Origin: Osmia lignaria lignaria
Taxonomy: Eukaryota > Arthropoda > Insecta > Hymenoptera > Megachilidae
Assembly (NCBI RefSeq): GCF_051020975.1
Contig: NC_135045.1
Coordinates: 1,490,501 to 1,554,500 of the forward strand
Reading direction: 5' to 3'
Length of the DNA stretch: 64,000 bases
A program made the position numbers and the translations under genes. Below are positions 36,740-49,789 of the stretch, piece after piece (positions within the stretch are counted from its first letter, which is position 1; each line of letters starts with the position of its first letter). A model generated the notes under the pieces. The model was not told the DNA's origin and did no database searches. It was given only the letters and a program-made list of their open reading frames with translations.

Positions 36740-39700
36740 TCATGTTACCTCCCACACAGTAGAACCATCGCTGTTCCTGTTCTGCCTGGAAGTTACATCA
36801 ACGTGAGCGTCGAGGCCATCGCTAAGTTTGCTGAATCGTCTGGCCCAGCTACCTCTACCACCGGCTGCAGCCCTTCCGATGCTTCCTGCTTCTCTGAGCA
36901 TCGAGAGGATATCATCCTCGTCTTCCCTGCTCTTCAAACCTTTCTCGTATTTCGCTTCTTGTGCGAGCAGACGTTCGCGTGCCAATTGTGTCGCCAAAGC
37001 TTGAGGCAAGGCTGGTATCACGTAGCTCATTATACCAGTCAAAGCAAAGACCTAATAAATTAATGCACGATGTCATCTAGATATTACTTAAATTTCTTTC
37101 CAACATAATCCCTCTGTAAACTTACGACATGCTCGAAAACAACAACGAAGGCTAAACGAGCTGCGAAAACATGCCAATACTGCGGACTAAGTCCGTACGG
37201 ATCAGTTTTATGATCCGGACCGTTTCTATAGCCTCTGTATTGACAAGTTTCCGGATGCTTCTCCTTCATGTCGCTCTTCATGTCATCCCGATAATCGGAC
37301 GTGTTGAATTCCGACAGAGAACTGTCGATGTAACCGACCAAGTCGTTCGTCGGTGAGTAAACGATCGCGTACACGCTACGCGGAATGAAGTCCGACGTGT
37401 AAGCGATAACGAATGCCTGTCAATCAGATTGTCATAAAAAAAGATTGATGAAATAATTACATTTCTTTTCACCGTTACATACATTCGACACCACAGCGAC
37501 GTAAGTTACTCCACGTAGAATCCCGTACCAAGCTCCTATGTCCTCAACCCTCTCAGCCAACGGCCTCCTCGATTCTTTCACCATTTTATAAGCGTCCAAG
37601 CGTATCTCTGCTATGTTGTTCAATAACGCGAACAACGGCGCTAATGGAAATGCGGCGACGAACAGGGTGACGAATCCGTATTGTAGAACTGTGCAGAAAC
37701 ATGTATATTTTGATGTGAAAGAAAGGAATCAAGTTTATAGAAGATTGTTGGAATATCACTGACTCATTTCTAGGTACTCGTCGAATAAAGCAAGTCTTCC
37801 AGGATCTTGTAGTTGATAATCTCTCTCCCAACAAGTGTACGGACGAGCATGGTCTTTCGTAGCGGCTATGTGATTCCTTTTACGCCACCAATTCCACAAT
37901 TTCGGGGATAATATCTCCACAAAATTGTTGAAACACTGTTTACCCACCATTATGATGGCGAGTTGTATACAGACTTCTGATAGACAACCTGCTGGATCGC
38001 AGACGTCTGTTTTGATCCGAAAGAACGCGGAGGTTCTTGCATCTGCATCGCCCGGATGAACGAAAAACCTCCCCTATGAATGATACTCTTAAATAATCGT
38101 CTCTTTATTGTGGATAAGCGTGAGTTTACCTTGAAGAAGGCGATGTAAATGAGAGACGAGTAAAAATTGACGAATTCGAACAGAAATATTTTGAAAGTGA
38201 AACTGGATTCGTATTCGGTCTGAGTTCTAGGATTCTCCATATTAACCATCCATCGTGCTAAACGGTGATACACTCGTGTGAGTATCATGATGATTATCAA
38301 GTTCACGAGAGCGGCTGTCATCGAGGTGAAGATTTTTGCGTGCTTTTTCAAGAATGTACCACCGCCGCTGTAAAACACTGACACCAGTGATATGCGATAA
38401 ATAATGGTTCCCAGTACTGCGCCCAGAACCACGCATATCTAAGCACAAATTTGACTGATATTATTACTTTAAATAATTGGGTAGGCAACGTTCCTTGTTT
38501 TGAATTTTATCAAATTGATTACCATGAAAAATACCATGGAACCCGTGGCACAGAAACGTACGGCTTTAGACCAGGTTGGCAAATAAGGTTCCCTTTCTCT
38601 GGTCACAGGATTTATTCGAAACGTTTTCACGGTGGTTTCGAATTCAGGTCTGGGTTCCTCGTCGCTTTCGACGTTTTGAAGATCCCATTCCCACATTATA
38701 ACAGCCTGCCTTCGTTTCCATAGTTCGAGAAAGGTTGTAGCTATAAAAATAGTAGAATCACATGAATTAATTATTTTCCATTGATCGTGTAATCGTTAGT
38801 CTAAATACCGTACCCCAAAATGACATAAAAATAGCGAAGAATACGGTGGCAGGATTATCGAATAAATAAGTTAATTTTGAAAACATACAAGATTCACCAA
38901 GTATCTGGTAGTCGCATGCTTTGTCGCAAAGAGGGCATAACGTGATATTTCCTAAATAAGAAATTCAGTAAATAAAGAGATTAGTCAATTAGATAGGTTA
39001 TAATTAATAAAATAACAGGTATTTGAGATACTACCTGCTACATTAGAATCACATATCTCTTTGCTAGGTATGTTATCAGCACCCTCCATGCTTCCCACCC
39101 CATACATGAAGCACAACAGTCCAACGATCGCTGGTGGGTACAAACATTTCGTATAAAATCCTAACCAGGCAAAATAAAGTCCTACCTTTTCGCCGAAATA
39201 TCGTCTGATCAACCAAAGTGGTTGTTTTTTATACCTACAAACAGGAAACTAATTTTCATCATAGGTGCACGTATTATTAACACCTCGCCAACCGAACGAT
39301 AGGTAAGATGTTAAAAGAAATAATTTATTTCTTTGAAAGAAACAGATATGACTCATTGAATTACCATTGAGATGGTCTAGCCCATATTAAGTACAATAAA
39401 TGTCTGTCAAGAATTTCTCCATTGAGCCCCGGTTTATTATAAGGACCCTCGTGAAGAGAATAACAATCAAGGTAACTACCATCGGCTAAAAGTCTACGAA
39501 TGCCAACCTTCTCGTGTGTCTCGTCGTACCTCGCCCTCAACAGTATTTGCATAACTATCAGTGATCTTTGAGCAGGCGTATAAGCTGTATCCCTGTCTTT
39601 TATAACGAATCTAGAGAAACAAAAACAATTGAATACAAGACGAAGTATAGACGTTTCACTTGTGTCTTTATATCATTTACCTCTCCTCCCGATCACCGGA

Positions 39701-42695
39701 ATCAATACTATTATAAAAACTAGGTTCGGTAGCATATTTTTTAGTGTCCCAAGTATGCAACGTTTTTATCCACCTTATACATCGCGTCCACTTGTCCCAT
39801 AGCTTCGGTCTTTTCTTCGTATTCTCATTATCCTACATTTTAGATATTGATAAATGATTGTTGTAAGAAGATAATGGGTATCGCAATGATGTCTCCAACG
39901 CACCCAAGCTTTAACAGATATCGTGATGAACCTTTTGGTAGGTAGCTTCAGGTTCATCACTTCAGCGTATTGAACTTTGATCTTCCATGGTATGTGCAAC
40001 TTGAGAAAAAAAGTTTTCCCATCGAACGAGTTCTCCTTTGGTTCCAGTTCAAGCTGCAACCCCTCTTTCAATAAATTCTGCTGGAACACCCGTCTCTGTT
40101 CTTTTCGACGCGCTTCTATTTCAGTCATCACGCCGTTATTATCTTCTTGATACACCAGTACCATATCGATTCGTCTACGGCCATCCCTGTAAACGTGACA
40201 TCACATTAGGTAATGGACGTGATCGTGAATCGATCCATTTTATTTTTGGAACAAAAGAAAAAGAGGTGTCTATAATAGGAAACTAGCATGACCAATAAGA
40301 GGACTCCAATCCAAAATTAAGTACGACCAGGATAAAAATAAGCTTCGTTTGACGTAAAGTTATTATTAGATGTAGGCTTGGTCATTTTTCAGTCACAGCT
40401 GACAGGTGTAACGATATTAATAATTAAGTAATCATACAAGAAAAAATTTTCATGTGTACATTGGGTTTGTTTTGCTCTCCTAGCACCAGGCTAACATAAC
40501 ATATGATAACGTGAAGAGGTATTCTTTAAATTTGTTAATAATTAATCCAGGGTAGAATTTCTACAAAAGTCATGCTTAAAAGTTCCCAGGACACTCTAAT
40601 AAATGATCACGAAGGGGATTGTCCTTCAGTTCTTGGATATTTCCTTGCTCTCCTGTTAATCTGGTAGCAAGGTAACAGACTGAAACACAATCAGATTTAT
40701 AGAAAATACATTACGCACCGAAAATAGAGGGTTTCAGGATCTATTTCCGCCTCCGAAGACGAGTCCTTTTGTAACAAAGAATCTCTCGGTATATCGTCAG
40801 GAAATATTGGAGGGTCTAATAGTGGTGGAGAATTTTCAGGCGTTGCCGGTGCCGTCAGCTTGGGTCCTGTGAAAAGTAGCAATTTTTCTAAGTACCTGTT
40901 CTAAATTATTAACAATAGAATAATATTTCACGAGGTTTCTTGACATCTAAAATTGATGATCCTTAACACTGTCTTCACATTTATCAATCTTCCACTATTC
41001 GGCTTCTGGTTTTTAAGACCACGCTAAAGTTACATATGAAGTATTAATGCCTATCGTTCGTGACATAGTGACATTCATATGCATATTGATCGTAGTTTAT
41101 TGACTTAAGCCTATTTCCACCGTAACATGCTATGAATACGTATCTAGAGATACCGGCTATGCAAATACAGTCCCTGGGCATCGAATTAGGGTCACGTACG
41201 AAAATTTCACTTTTATGGCTTAAATGGTATGTCATGGAAAATCGTGTTAGGTCATTCAAATTATTACTAAATACATTGATAACCAGGTGTATACATGGCA
41301 ATAGATTTGTTACTATTGTGATGGAAATAAAATTATGTGGGCGATGAGCAAAAGACTTGTTTACAACTCTCCAAGCACCACATTATCCGAGTTGATAACA
41401 AAAATTACATATATTTAGGAAAATAACGAAGATATAAAAAGCATATGATAAAGTTGTCATCAAAGCAAAGGGTGGATTAATAGTGCTATGTACAGTAGTA
41501 GTGTATTATGTTAGTAGCTAATAAATTATATTATTACAATTTAAACAGGCCGTTTAATTTTATGGTAAACGTGAAAAATGCTGAAAATTTGTGGTAGTCC
41601 TAATTCGATGCTGTATATAATTATTCTATGCCCTTTGTAATTTCTTCTAATAACTTTTAACCACACAAATTCTTTCGCATCTTCTATGCTTTTCAAGGAT
41701 TGCCTGTTAATGCTTTTACATAATGCAACAATTTTTTTTAATCAATGAAATGGTACCAAACCTACCAAAAGCGTCTCGAGCGGTCAGGTTTGTTCCCGAA
41801 GGATAAACGCTGGCTCTAGACAATTTTCGATTAGCTTTCGGCGTTTGGATGCCGTTTTTGTCCGTCTCGTATATCATTTCTCTGTTCTCCATAGCCTGCG
41901 TGCTTTTGTTCACGCGCGGTGAATTCGATTCCATCGAGGATCTCCTTTTTTGAGGCGTCGAACACGCTGATGCCACTCTGGAGGATACATTTTCTGTTTT
42001 CGCGTTCGCCTCGGAATCATTCGGGCTGAGGTCAGTAAAACTAGTCGTATTGTTAGTAGATGCACTCGGTCGTCTGCTGTGATTGTTCTAAAAAAAAAAA
42101 AAACAATCAACAAGTTATTTACCATGAAACAATTATTTGAATACCCTATCAATTGGAATTTTATTTTTAACTACTCGTTTCTTAATGAATTTTTATTTCA
42201 CACGCTTTTAATTAATATAGCGCACCGCCTATCTCATTCGTTTTAATGCGACAAATGCTTTTAACATCTAAATTGATGTCGGGTAAAATTCTATTACGAT
42301 ACAAGGGGGTAACTATTAATAGCAACATTAATAACGCTTTACGTATTTCATTTCGCTGCGCGTTTTAACGTTTCGTGCGTCCGCTATTCAGAACTTTATC
42401 CATTGCAATCTCATTGTTCCTCGAGATCGATGAAACGAGCAATATTTAGCTCGAGAAACGCCTACCGCGTTAACATTTCATAATTTTCTGGATAATTTAG
42501 TAACGCGTGCCTTGCGTTTTTCTATCGTCATATACAATTACAATCTAGATGGGAACACGCTCGGCTTTTATTATTTCAATATCTTCGTATTCATCGCATA
42601 TTTTCGTACATGCATTTTTCTCTAACAGCGTAAATAGTTTACGTTATACATAATACCTGTGTTTCATCTTCCACTCGAAGTTCGTTGTTGTCCAT
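36740..42695 (-). CDS. Anoctamin (TMEM16) channel or scramblase
   Basis: Minus-strand exons in transcript order: 42695-42657, 42087-41766, 40866-40719, 40186-39904, 39832-39681, 39610-39365, 39234-39035, 38951-38814, 38740-38523, 38438-38130, 38073-37764, 37688-37483, 37416-37126 and 37051-36740 (1057 residues). The N-terminal cytosolic dimerisation domain includes FRDGRRRIDMVLVY (about 170-183). Membrane segments begin about residue 405 (VGLYFAWLGFYTK). The acidic Ca2+ site is intact: N734 and E738 in GKQCFNNFVEI, the two Glu of DEYLEM, and Glu and Asp of NNIAEIRLDAYK. The conserved TSDFIPR is present. Family members are Ca2+-activated chloride channels or lipid scramblases. The sequence resembles the ANO1-7 branch more than ANO8/10, but I cannot fix the orthologue. 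The donor ending exon 4 is ambiguous (39904 or 39916). The first exon encodes only MDNNELRVEDETQ. Confidence 0.93.
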
Positions 42696-45560
42696 TGTGC
42701 TTGATGAAACTTGATAAACAATATCGGGAACAATCACCAGTGACTGTTAGAAGAAACGAAATTTCCACGATAATGATCCGGATCGATATTGCCATTCTGA
42801 AAGTCGAGACGATAATAGAGTGCCATTTCCTAATTAAATCATTATTTGAATATGTAAATTTAGTTTCCTATGACCATTATTTAATAAAATTAATCTGCTA
42901 TGATTCAAAATAACAAATAAAAAATTATATAAATTTTCAATGGGGGGCCCTTGTAACACATAATGACCGCGATGCTCTTTGAAAGTTCCTCACGGAAGCA
43001 TTATTTTTCAATCGGAAATTGAACACGGCGCGCCGTATAATGAATTGTCTTCGCGACTTTATCCAACTTGTTAATCGATCAATAAGCCATTACGACTAAG
43101 GACGAGCGATCACCAGAAAACTTAGTTTCCGTTTCGATCGACATTCGTACGTAGAACTTGCAGTAATCAGTCCTGATCGTTCATTGCTAAGTAAACAAAG
43201 ATCGATCACAGTTTGAGACTGCGACCTCGCCACGATTCTACGCTCTTTTTCAATTATGAATGGAGACACCAGTTAAGTTACTCTATAGTTATCACCTTTC
43301 TCGACCTAAGCAGGTTCGCGTGCCCTTGGCCGACGAGAAAATCCGCTGACATTCTGGTTAGGTCCTTTTTCTCGGATTTAAAATGAATCTACTGGTCCGT
43401 TGCACGAAACGGAAACTCCTGGACAGTTATGTACGACCTTAGCATTTTGCTGATTCAACAAATACACGTAGCTTCCAATCCATTGCTGTTTCTTTTCATT
43501 CTTCTCAATAATTCTATATCTTCCTCTTCGAGTTATTCGCTTATCTTCTACGGTCCCAATCGGCAACGTTCCATGAATTTGAAAATTCTATAATGTCACG
43601 TTGCAGCCGAAGATCAAGTATTCCGTCGCGATTATCAGCTGTAAATACACTTTGGGAAAATATATTTATAAATCTGACCAATTGGTGTACAAATTGACAA
43701 GACATAAATCACATTTCAATATCCCTCGGAAGACAAGATACGTCTTTTCGATTCTTTGATTTTTCTGACATTCTGAAAAGTCATCGTTTCCTCTTGAAGA
43801 CATATTCTTGTACAGAAAATATGAATTTCCTCCCAACTGGTAATTAATTAAGGATCACTCGAAACATCTATCACTTCTTCCTGATTGCTCGTACAATTTC
43901 TTCAACCTAATTATACAAAGTTAGATTTCACATTTTCAAAATTTCACAAAGGTATCCTTAACAGTTGTAACGACGCCCGTGGCTGTCAGGTGACGCCGCT
44001 TGCTTCCGCCGCAATACTGTGACACATACTGACCTCCTCGTGGCAGGATGATACTTATATGTTGCACACATGGCTATGCGTGTGTTATTTACGAATAGTA
44101 ACTATACACATGCCTTTGCACGAATAGACACACGTGTAATTGCGAACGTGTTTCGATGTTTCTTCTACATATGCTCGTACCAGCTCGTCTTTGCTCTACA
44201 ACAAACTAGAATAAGCGTTATTTCATTCGTGTATGTGTGCGATGGATGACTATGAATGTTTCTAATAAGGATTTGTCATCGTATCGATGCATCACGTTAC
44301 CTTACGTATAATAAAATCTAACCAACAACATTCCTTCCTCTTTCTTTTTGCATCGAATGCCATTTTCGTGTACTGTTTTTTCGTTTATACACGTGCTTAT
44401 ATTTATAAACATATTATACTTGTTGACACCGTACAGCATCTATACGTAATACGGATATTGGTGTGGATGCCTCACACATGCGAAAGGATATCAAGGATTT
44501 TAACCCTTGTGTAGGTTTGTGATCGACGAACACAACGAGACAATAAGGTTTTCGAATCGCTATGGTTACCAACCGAGCACAACATGTGTTACGTATCATG
44601 TCCGTATATTGTCCAGTGATTCTTTCACGAACTTGAAATACCAACAAGGGTGATGAATATGTATTCGCATGCGACATCCTGAAACGAGAAATTTTACGAT
44701 TAGATTTAATCATCGATGCGTGTCGAAAATAAGTTTATTTTATCGTATTTAAATATACCGTCTTTATATTTGTAAATTGTAATAATAGAATCATAAAATA
44801 ATGTAATGTAGCTGTTTGTAAGTACGTAGGATGATCCGATTTCATTATCGAAATCAAATTTCATCATTACATACCTACAAACTGATAAATATATGGAACT
44901 AGTTACGTGGATTTGTATTGTCGATTTTCCTGAAATAGTACACTGTATAGATTCCTGACATTGTCTATAACTTAAATAACTTAACCTTTGTAATTAGATC
45001 AATCTGAAAGTCACATAGAATACTTGTTATTAAAGAAGTCATCAGTAGAATATGTCAACTTTATAACCCTGAAATGATACTATAACATTAATACGGTAAT
45101 AAAGAAAATGCTAAAAGACTTACGAAAGATACCAAGTTATTTAAGGATAATTTCTTTAGTTGTTAACTTTATTTTTTATATGTAATGAACTTTAGTATAA
45201 AAAGTAATACAGCATTTAAATGATTTTTTTCTAGTGAATCTTAATAAAATAACAACTTATTATTTAAAAAAAAATAAAAAATATTAAAGAAACTTACTGT
45301 TACATGCGGTACATTTAACTGTACTACAATTTTGAACTAACACAGGGAGTCATTTGTACAACTATTGACCATAATCAATTTTATCATTTACAAATATGCA
45401 AACATAGATACTAGAATAGTTGATACAAGAATTATCCAATTGATATATTTAATTCATTTCAAAGATATCAACTGTTTAATTTTCAGTGTTTCGCTTGATC
45501 CGAGATGTAGCGTCATTCGCCATACTTATTTTCAGTGAAGGCGGTATTGGGTGTGTCATA
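42696..45560. other. Intergenic region between divergent anoctamin and lachesin genes
   Basis: The two genes diverge here, so both promoters and any untranslated first exons should lie in this 2.9 kb. I see no clear TATA box for either. A GC-richer segment at about 43960-44060 contains CAGGTG and several CG dinucleotides and is the best candidate for promoter DNA. A minus-strand open frame at 43378-43566 was considered and left uncalled. Confidence 0.4.
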
Positions 45561-47521
45561 ATGAAGATTATGTATATAATTTTGGTGTTTGTCTTTTTAC
45601 AAGCAGGTAAATGATTAAATGACATGCACGTACTACTTTGTGCGTACCAGAAATTCTATACAGTTATAAATTTATGTTTGATTTGAACATAAATCAACGA
45701 AGCGAAACACTGATGAATATTTTATGTTGTTTGATGTTTACTAAAATTTTCTTTGCACTATAATTTTAATTGTAGTAATGTGATACTTGTTTATGGTCGC
45801 ACAATGAATTACACTTTGTGTTACATTTGCAATCTAGCTCTTGTTACATTATTAAAATAAAACATATTGACAAAAAGTTTTATCATTTTTCAGTTAGTGG
45901 ACAACGTACACCAACCATATCCCATATAACTCAAGAGCAAATTAAAGATATTGGAGAGAGTGTTGAATTTCGTTGCTCTGTTCAATATGCACAAGATTTC
46001 CCAGTAATTTGGATAAAAATTAATAAAGATAGCGCGAATGATCAGTTACCTCTTTCGCATGGTAGTTCATTAATCATAACAGACACTAGATTTGCTCTGA
46101 AACACGATGAGGCAACATCTACCTTTATATTACAGGTGATTTAGATCATATGATTAATATATACAATAACTTCAATTTTAGTTATATAAATAAATAATAT
46201 GAATATATTTTAGGTGAAAGACATACAGGAAACTGATGCTGGATTTTATCAATGCAAAGTTTTAATATCCTTAAATAATTATGTAACTGCAAATGTTGAA
46301 CTGCAAGTTCGCAGACCACCTGTTATTAGTGATAATTCTACTAGATCTCTTGTAGTTAGCGAAGGACAACCTGTGCAACTTGACTGTTACGCAGGTGGAT
46401 TTCCTTCGCCTAGAATCTCATGGCGTAGAGAAAACAATGCTATTTTACCAACTGGTGGATCAATTTATCGGTGGGTAATTTATACATTTTATTATTGTAT
46501 GCTTGTTTGAGTTTTCTGTTAAAATGAAATTGTTACAGTGGGAATACATTGAAGATTTCGGCAATTCGTAAAGAAGATCGCGGAACGTATTATTGCGTTG
46601 CCGAAAACGGAGTAGGACGAGGTGCTAGACGTAACATTAACGTGGAAGTTGAATTCGCACCTGTGATCACGGCACCCAGGCCACGACTTGGTCAAGCTTT
46701 ACAATATGACATGGATTTGGAATGTCACGTAGAAGCTTATCCTCCACCAGCTATCATATGGTTAAAGGATGATGTTCAATTGTCGAATAACCAGCATTAT
46801 AGCATATCACACTTTGCAACTGCAGATCAGTATACTGATACAACCATCAGGGTGATAACAGTTGAAAAGAGACAATATGGAGAATATGTTTGCAGAGCTG
46901 CTAATAAATTAGGAACTGCAGAAACAACGGTCGAACTGTTTGGTATGTATGGTATTCTGAAACATGTACAAGTATGTTTGTTTATATAACGTAATACTAA
47001 AAATAATGACTTCATTTTTCAATCAGAATGCTAGTTGCAGAACATTGTAGATAAATGTGTATGTATTTATGGTTTGTGCATGATGATGTTTATTATACTT
47101 CAACAGTTCTATGTAATTTCGATGTAAACATTTAGTAATTTATATCAAATTTAATTTGCATTTATGAGCAACAATTTTATTATCGCCATTTTATTTCGGC
47201 TGTTTTATTGGTTTCTTGAGTTTAGTAGTTAGCATGTTCTAGATGTTCCTTATTTTTTTTTGCGCAGAAACATCTGTCCCTGTGTGTCCACCAGCTTGTG
47301 GTCAAGCTATTTATTATGGGGCTGGAGTAGAACGAGTTTCTTCAGGACTTTTGGTAGTCTTAGTTTTATTTATTACGGTTTCTCTGAGGTATGTTGTTTT
47401 AAAAATATTTTTTCGCTGCTTCTTATTTCGAGTTTTATAGTTTATTTAGATCATAGGGTGATCCAGTACCGTTTGTAAATCGATCTCGTAATTTTGCAGA
47501 AATTTCCACTCCCAATATTAA
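45561..47521 (+). CDS. Lac: Lachesin-type immunoglobulin cell-adhesion protein
   Basis: Six in-phase exons: 45561-45606, 45894-46135, 46214-46470, 46539-46942, 47268-47388 and 47500-47521 (363 residues, close to the usual lachesin length of about 360). It has a signal peptide (about 1-18, MKIMYIILVFVFLQAVSG), then three Ig domains marked by Cys/Trp/Cys sets: EFRCSV..VIWIK..GFYQCKV, VQLDCYAGG..ISWRR..GTYYCVAEN and MDLECHVEA..IIWLK..GEYVCRAAN. A VCPPACGQ linker and a hydrophobic tail (GLLVVLVLFITVSL) follow, typical of a GPI-anchor signal. Lachesin is an outer-surface homophilic adhesion molecule of septate junctions and neurons. The short last exon adds RNFHSQY and TAA. Insects carry several lachesin-like paralogues, so strict orthology to Lac is not proven. 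A hAT element begins 68 bases after the stop. Confidence 0.92.
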
Positions 47522-47589
47522 TTATCCCGGACTTCAATGGGCAACAGCAAGTCGATGCAGCTCCTCCAAATGGTTGCTGTTATTACTAT

Positions 47590-48387
47590 CAGGGTTGGGA
47601 AAGTTACTTTATAAAAATATCTAGTTACACTTACAGTTTTTTCGCTAAAAGTGTAACTAGTTACAGTTACAAGTTACCAATTCTAAAAAGTAACTCGTTA
47701 CAGTTACAGTTATTGAAGAAAAGTAACGAGTTACTTGACAGTTTTTGGAATAAAAATATGTAAAAGGATCCCGGACCACTGATAAATTTATTTTCTTGCT
47801 ACAATTATAATTCTATAAAGTTACGCATAATACTCAATAATACCTAATATTTTACTCAAAATTTTAATAAAAGTTTTTATTACATTTTAACAGTATTTGG
47901 TATTGAATTATGTCATCAAGGAGGAGTCCTCTTTGTGGCGTTATGACGGAACCACCGACGCTAAACATCCGTTCAACAGATGCACTACGCGGAAGTGCCG
48001 TGTTATATTTTATAAAATGTTTCTTGATTGCACTGTTTAACATACTGATATTGCAGTTACTCGATTTTAAGAATCGATACAATTCTTCTTGTACGGACTC
48101 AATTTCATTGGTTTGCTTGTTAAAAGCAAAAGAATCATCGTGGTCGTCGAGATTTTGTTCAAGAATTGGAGAACTCTCAGCAGAACGGATTCCTAATAAA
48201 TCTTCTAAATAGAGACATTTTTCGTTTTATTATGAAGATCGAAATATATATAAAGTAACTTTTAAACTAACTATTAAAACAGTTACTAGCTATCAAAAAT
48301 ATGTAACAAAAGTTAAGTTAGAGTTACCGAAAATAAGTAACTGTAACTGTAACTTCGTTAAAAATAACGAGTTACTTCCCAACCCTG
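47590..48387 (-). mobile_element. Decayed hAT-superfamily transposon
   Basis: The ends are inverted repeats starting CAGGGTTGGGAA and finishing TTCCCAACCCTG. They are flanked by a direct ACTAT (47585-47589 and 48388-48392). Subterminal copies of AGTAACTCGTTACAGTTAC-like strings occur in both orientations at both ends. The 798-bp element retains a minus-strand fragment (48082-47864) that resembles the C-terminal hAT dimerisation region (LPRSASVERMFSVGG...ITPQRGLL). The catalytic part of the transposase is absent, so the copy is non-autonomous. The matched flank is 5 bases rather than the usual 8 of hAT elements. Confidence 0.8.
47864..48082 (-). pseudogene. hAT transposase C-terminal fragment
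   Basis: A 72-codon open frame inside the element carries the SASVERMFS.GG and TPQRG..L motifs of the hAT C-terminal dimerisation domain. Full hAT transposases are several hundred residues long, so this is a truncated relic. No RNase-H-like catalytic residues are present. Confidence 0.7.
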
Positions 48388-48668
48388 ACTATGGTTTACC
48401 ATTTTTCATAAATACTATACATAATATTATATTATACATACATAAATCTAGGGGCCTGATTTGTTTTTGAATCTTTCTAGATAATTATTTTTATAGTTAT
48501 TTACAAACGAAATTAATTGACGATTAGCGAATATAACGAAATTCTTAGGGGCCAGCAATATAATGCATGTTGGCAAGGTACAAACTTACATTCCAGATAA
48601 AGTACACAGTTATGCCTAGTTAAAAAGAAGAAAATTAATATTACCGAGTACCAATAGTTTGATATATA

Positions 48669-49789
48669 TCCTTACTAATATATAAAAGTGAAAATGCTGA
48701 TCGTTATTTCCTCTTTCACAATTAAACGGCTAAACGGATTTTAATGAAATTTGCACTGTTGGAGAGCTTATTCTTTCAAGATGGCCATAGGCTAACAAAG
48801 AAGCATTAAAGAATTAGTTTGGTAATACTCGGCATTGCAACCTAGACTTTTTTTTTTGGCATTCGTTTTCTTATTCATGTGTTACGTTGCACTTGCCAAG
48901 TGGAAACCGTCATGTTTTAGAAATGTAACAAGATCGACTTACCAAATCGCTGTTTTAATAATACAAGATAATATAATAGCTTGCTAAGGTTTCTGTGTTT
49001 GCCTGATGATTTCTAAAACACCAAAGAACGGTAAGACTTTTGCCGATCTCGCACCCGTCGCGGCGAAAATTGAACCAAACGAAACGAGAACATTCCTTTG
49101 TTCAAATTTGTCGTTAGATCCTTTCGTCAGGCAATTTCTTGGAATTTCCGATAGTGTTTATTGTCTTAAACGACCCTTGATTTCAAACGTCGTTCGCTTT
49201 CGTAAGGGTTCTCATTCCTTTCTGTCATTGTTTAAATACATTTACACTCGTCCACTTTTTCATACTATCATTTTGTTCATACAACAATGATCCTTGTTGG
49301 ATCGGCTGAGAGAGAAAGAGCGTTCTACAAAAGAAGTTATCATGGTCTTCCTATTTCTACTCAATTAATCGGGAAAATTCCCGTAATGCGAAGCACTGGT
49401 GTTTACGCTAACGTCTATGTTTCCCTCGAGCGAACTCAAGTTTTTGTGCGTTGAGATGTGTTACAAATACTATTGAAAACTATTATAAACTCAAACTCTC
49501 CCTTGTACATCCTCACATTGAGAAATTCTCGTAACCCAAAAGGGCTTGATAAGGGACGCAAAGCGGATAAATTTCAATTTTTCGCCGGGGCGTAACACAT
49601 GTCGTATTAGATGACAAAGAAATATTTGTCATTAAAATAAAAAAAATGCGCGAACACTCTCCAAACGTCACTGCTGTTAATCTAAAGAGGAACAAATGAT
49701 CAGACACTTGCACTTTTATATATTAGTAAGGAAGTAGGGATAATAATAGTTGATTAAAATTCCCGGGCAGAGCCGGGTAATGCAGCTAG
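48669..49789 (+). mobile_element. Non-autonomous Helitron-like element
   Basis: The 5' end reads TCCTTACTAATATATAAAAG, preceded by A. The 3' end is CTAG (49786-49789), followed by T, with a hairpin just upstream: ATTCCCGG and CCGGGTAAT around GCAGAG (about 49759-49781). Start TC, end CTAG, a subterminal GC hairpin and insertion between A and T are the defining Helitron marks. The internal AACGGCTAAACGGATTTTAATGAAATTT-like segment (48724-48751) is also common in such elements. No Rep/helicase protein is encoded in 1121 bp, so it is non-autonomous. Small internal open frames have no recognised product. Confidence 0.8.

Noticed and set aside
43378..43566. Minus-strand frame with a basic, plausible-looking segment (RITRRGRYRIIEKNEKKQQW), possibly preceded by an AG acceptor
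   Set aside because: It could be an alternative upstream exon, but no good donor or partner exon was found and the family is unknown. Left uncalled.
47500..47589. Open frame reading PDFNGQQQVDAAPPNGCCYYYQ before the hAT element
   Set aside because: It is not in frame with the upstream lachesin exon, whose phase leads to TAA at 47519-47521. I treat it as 3' UTR.
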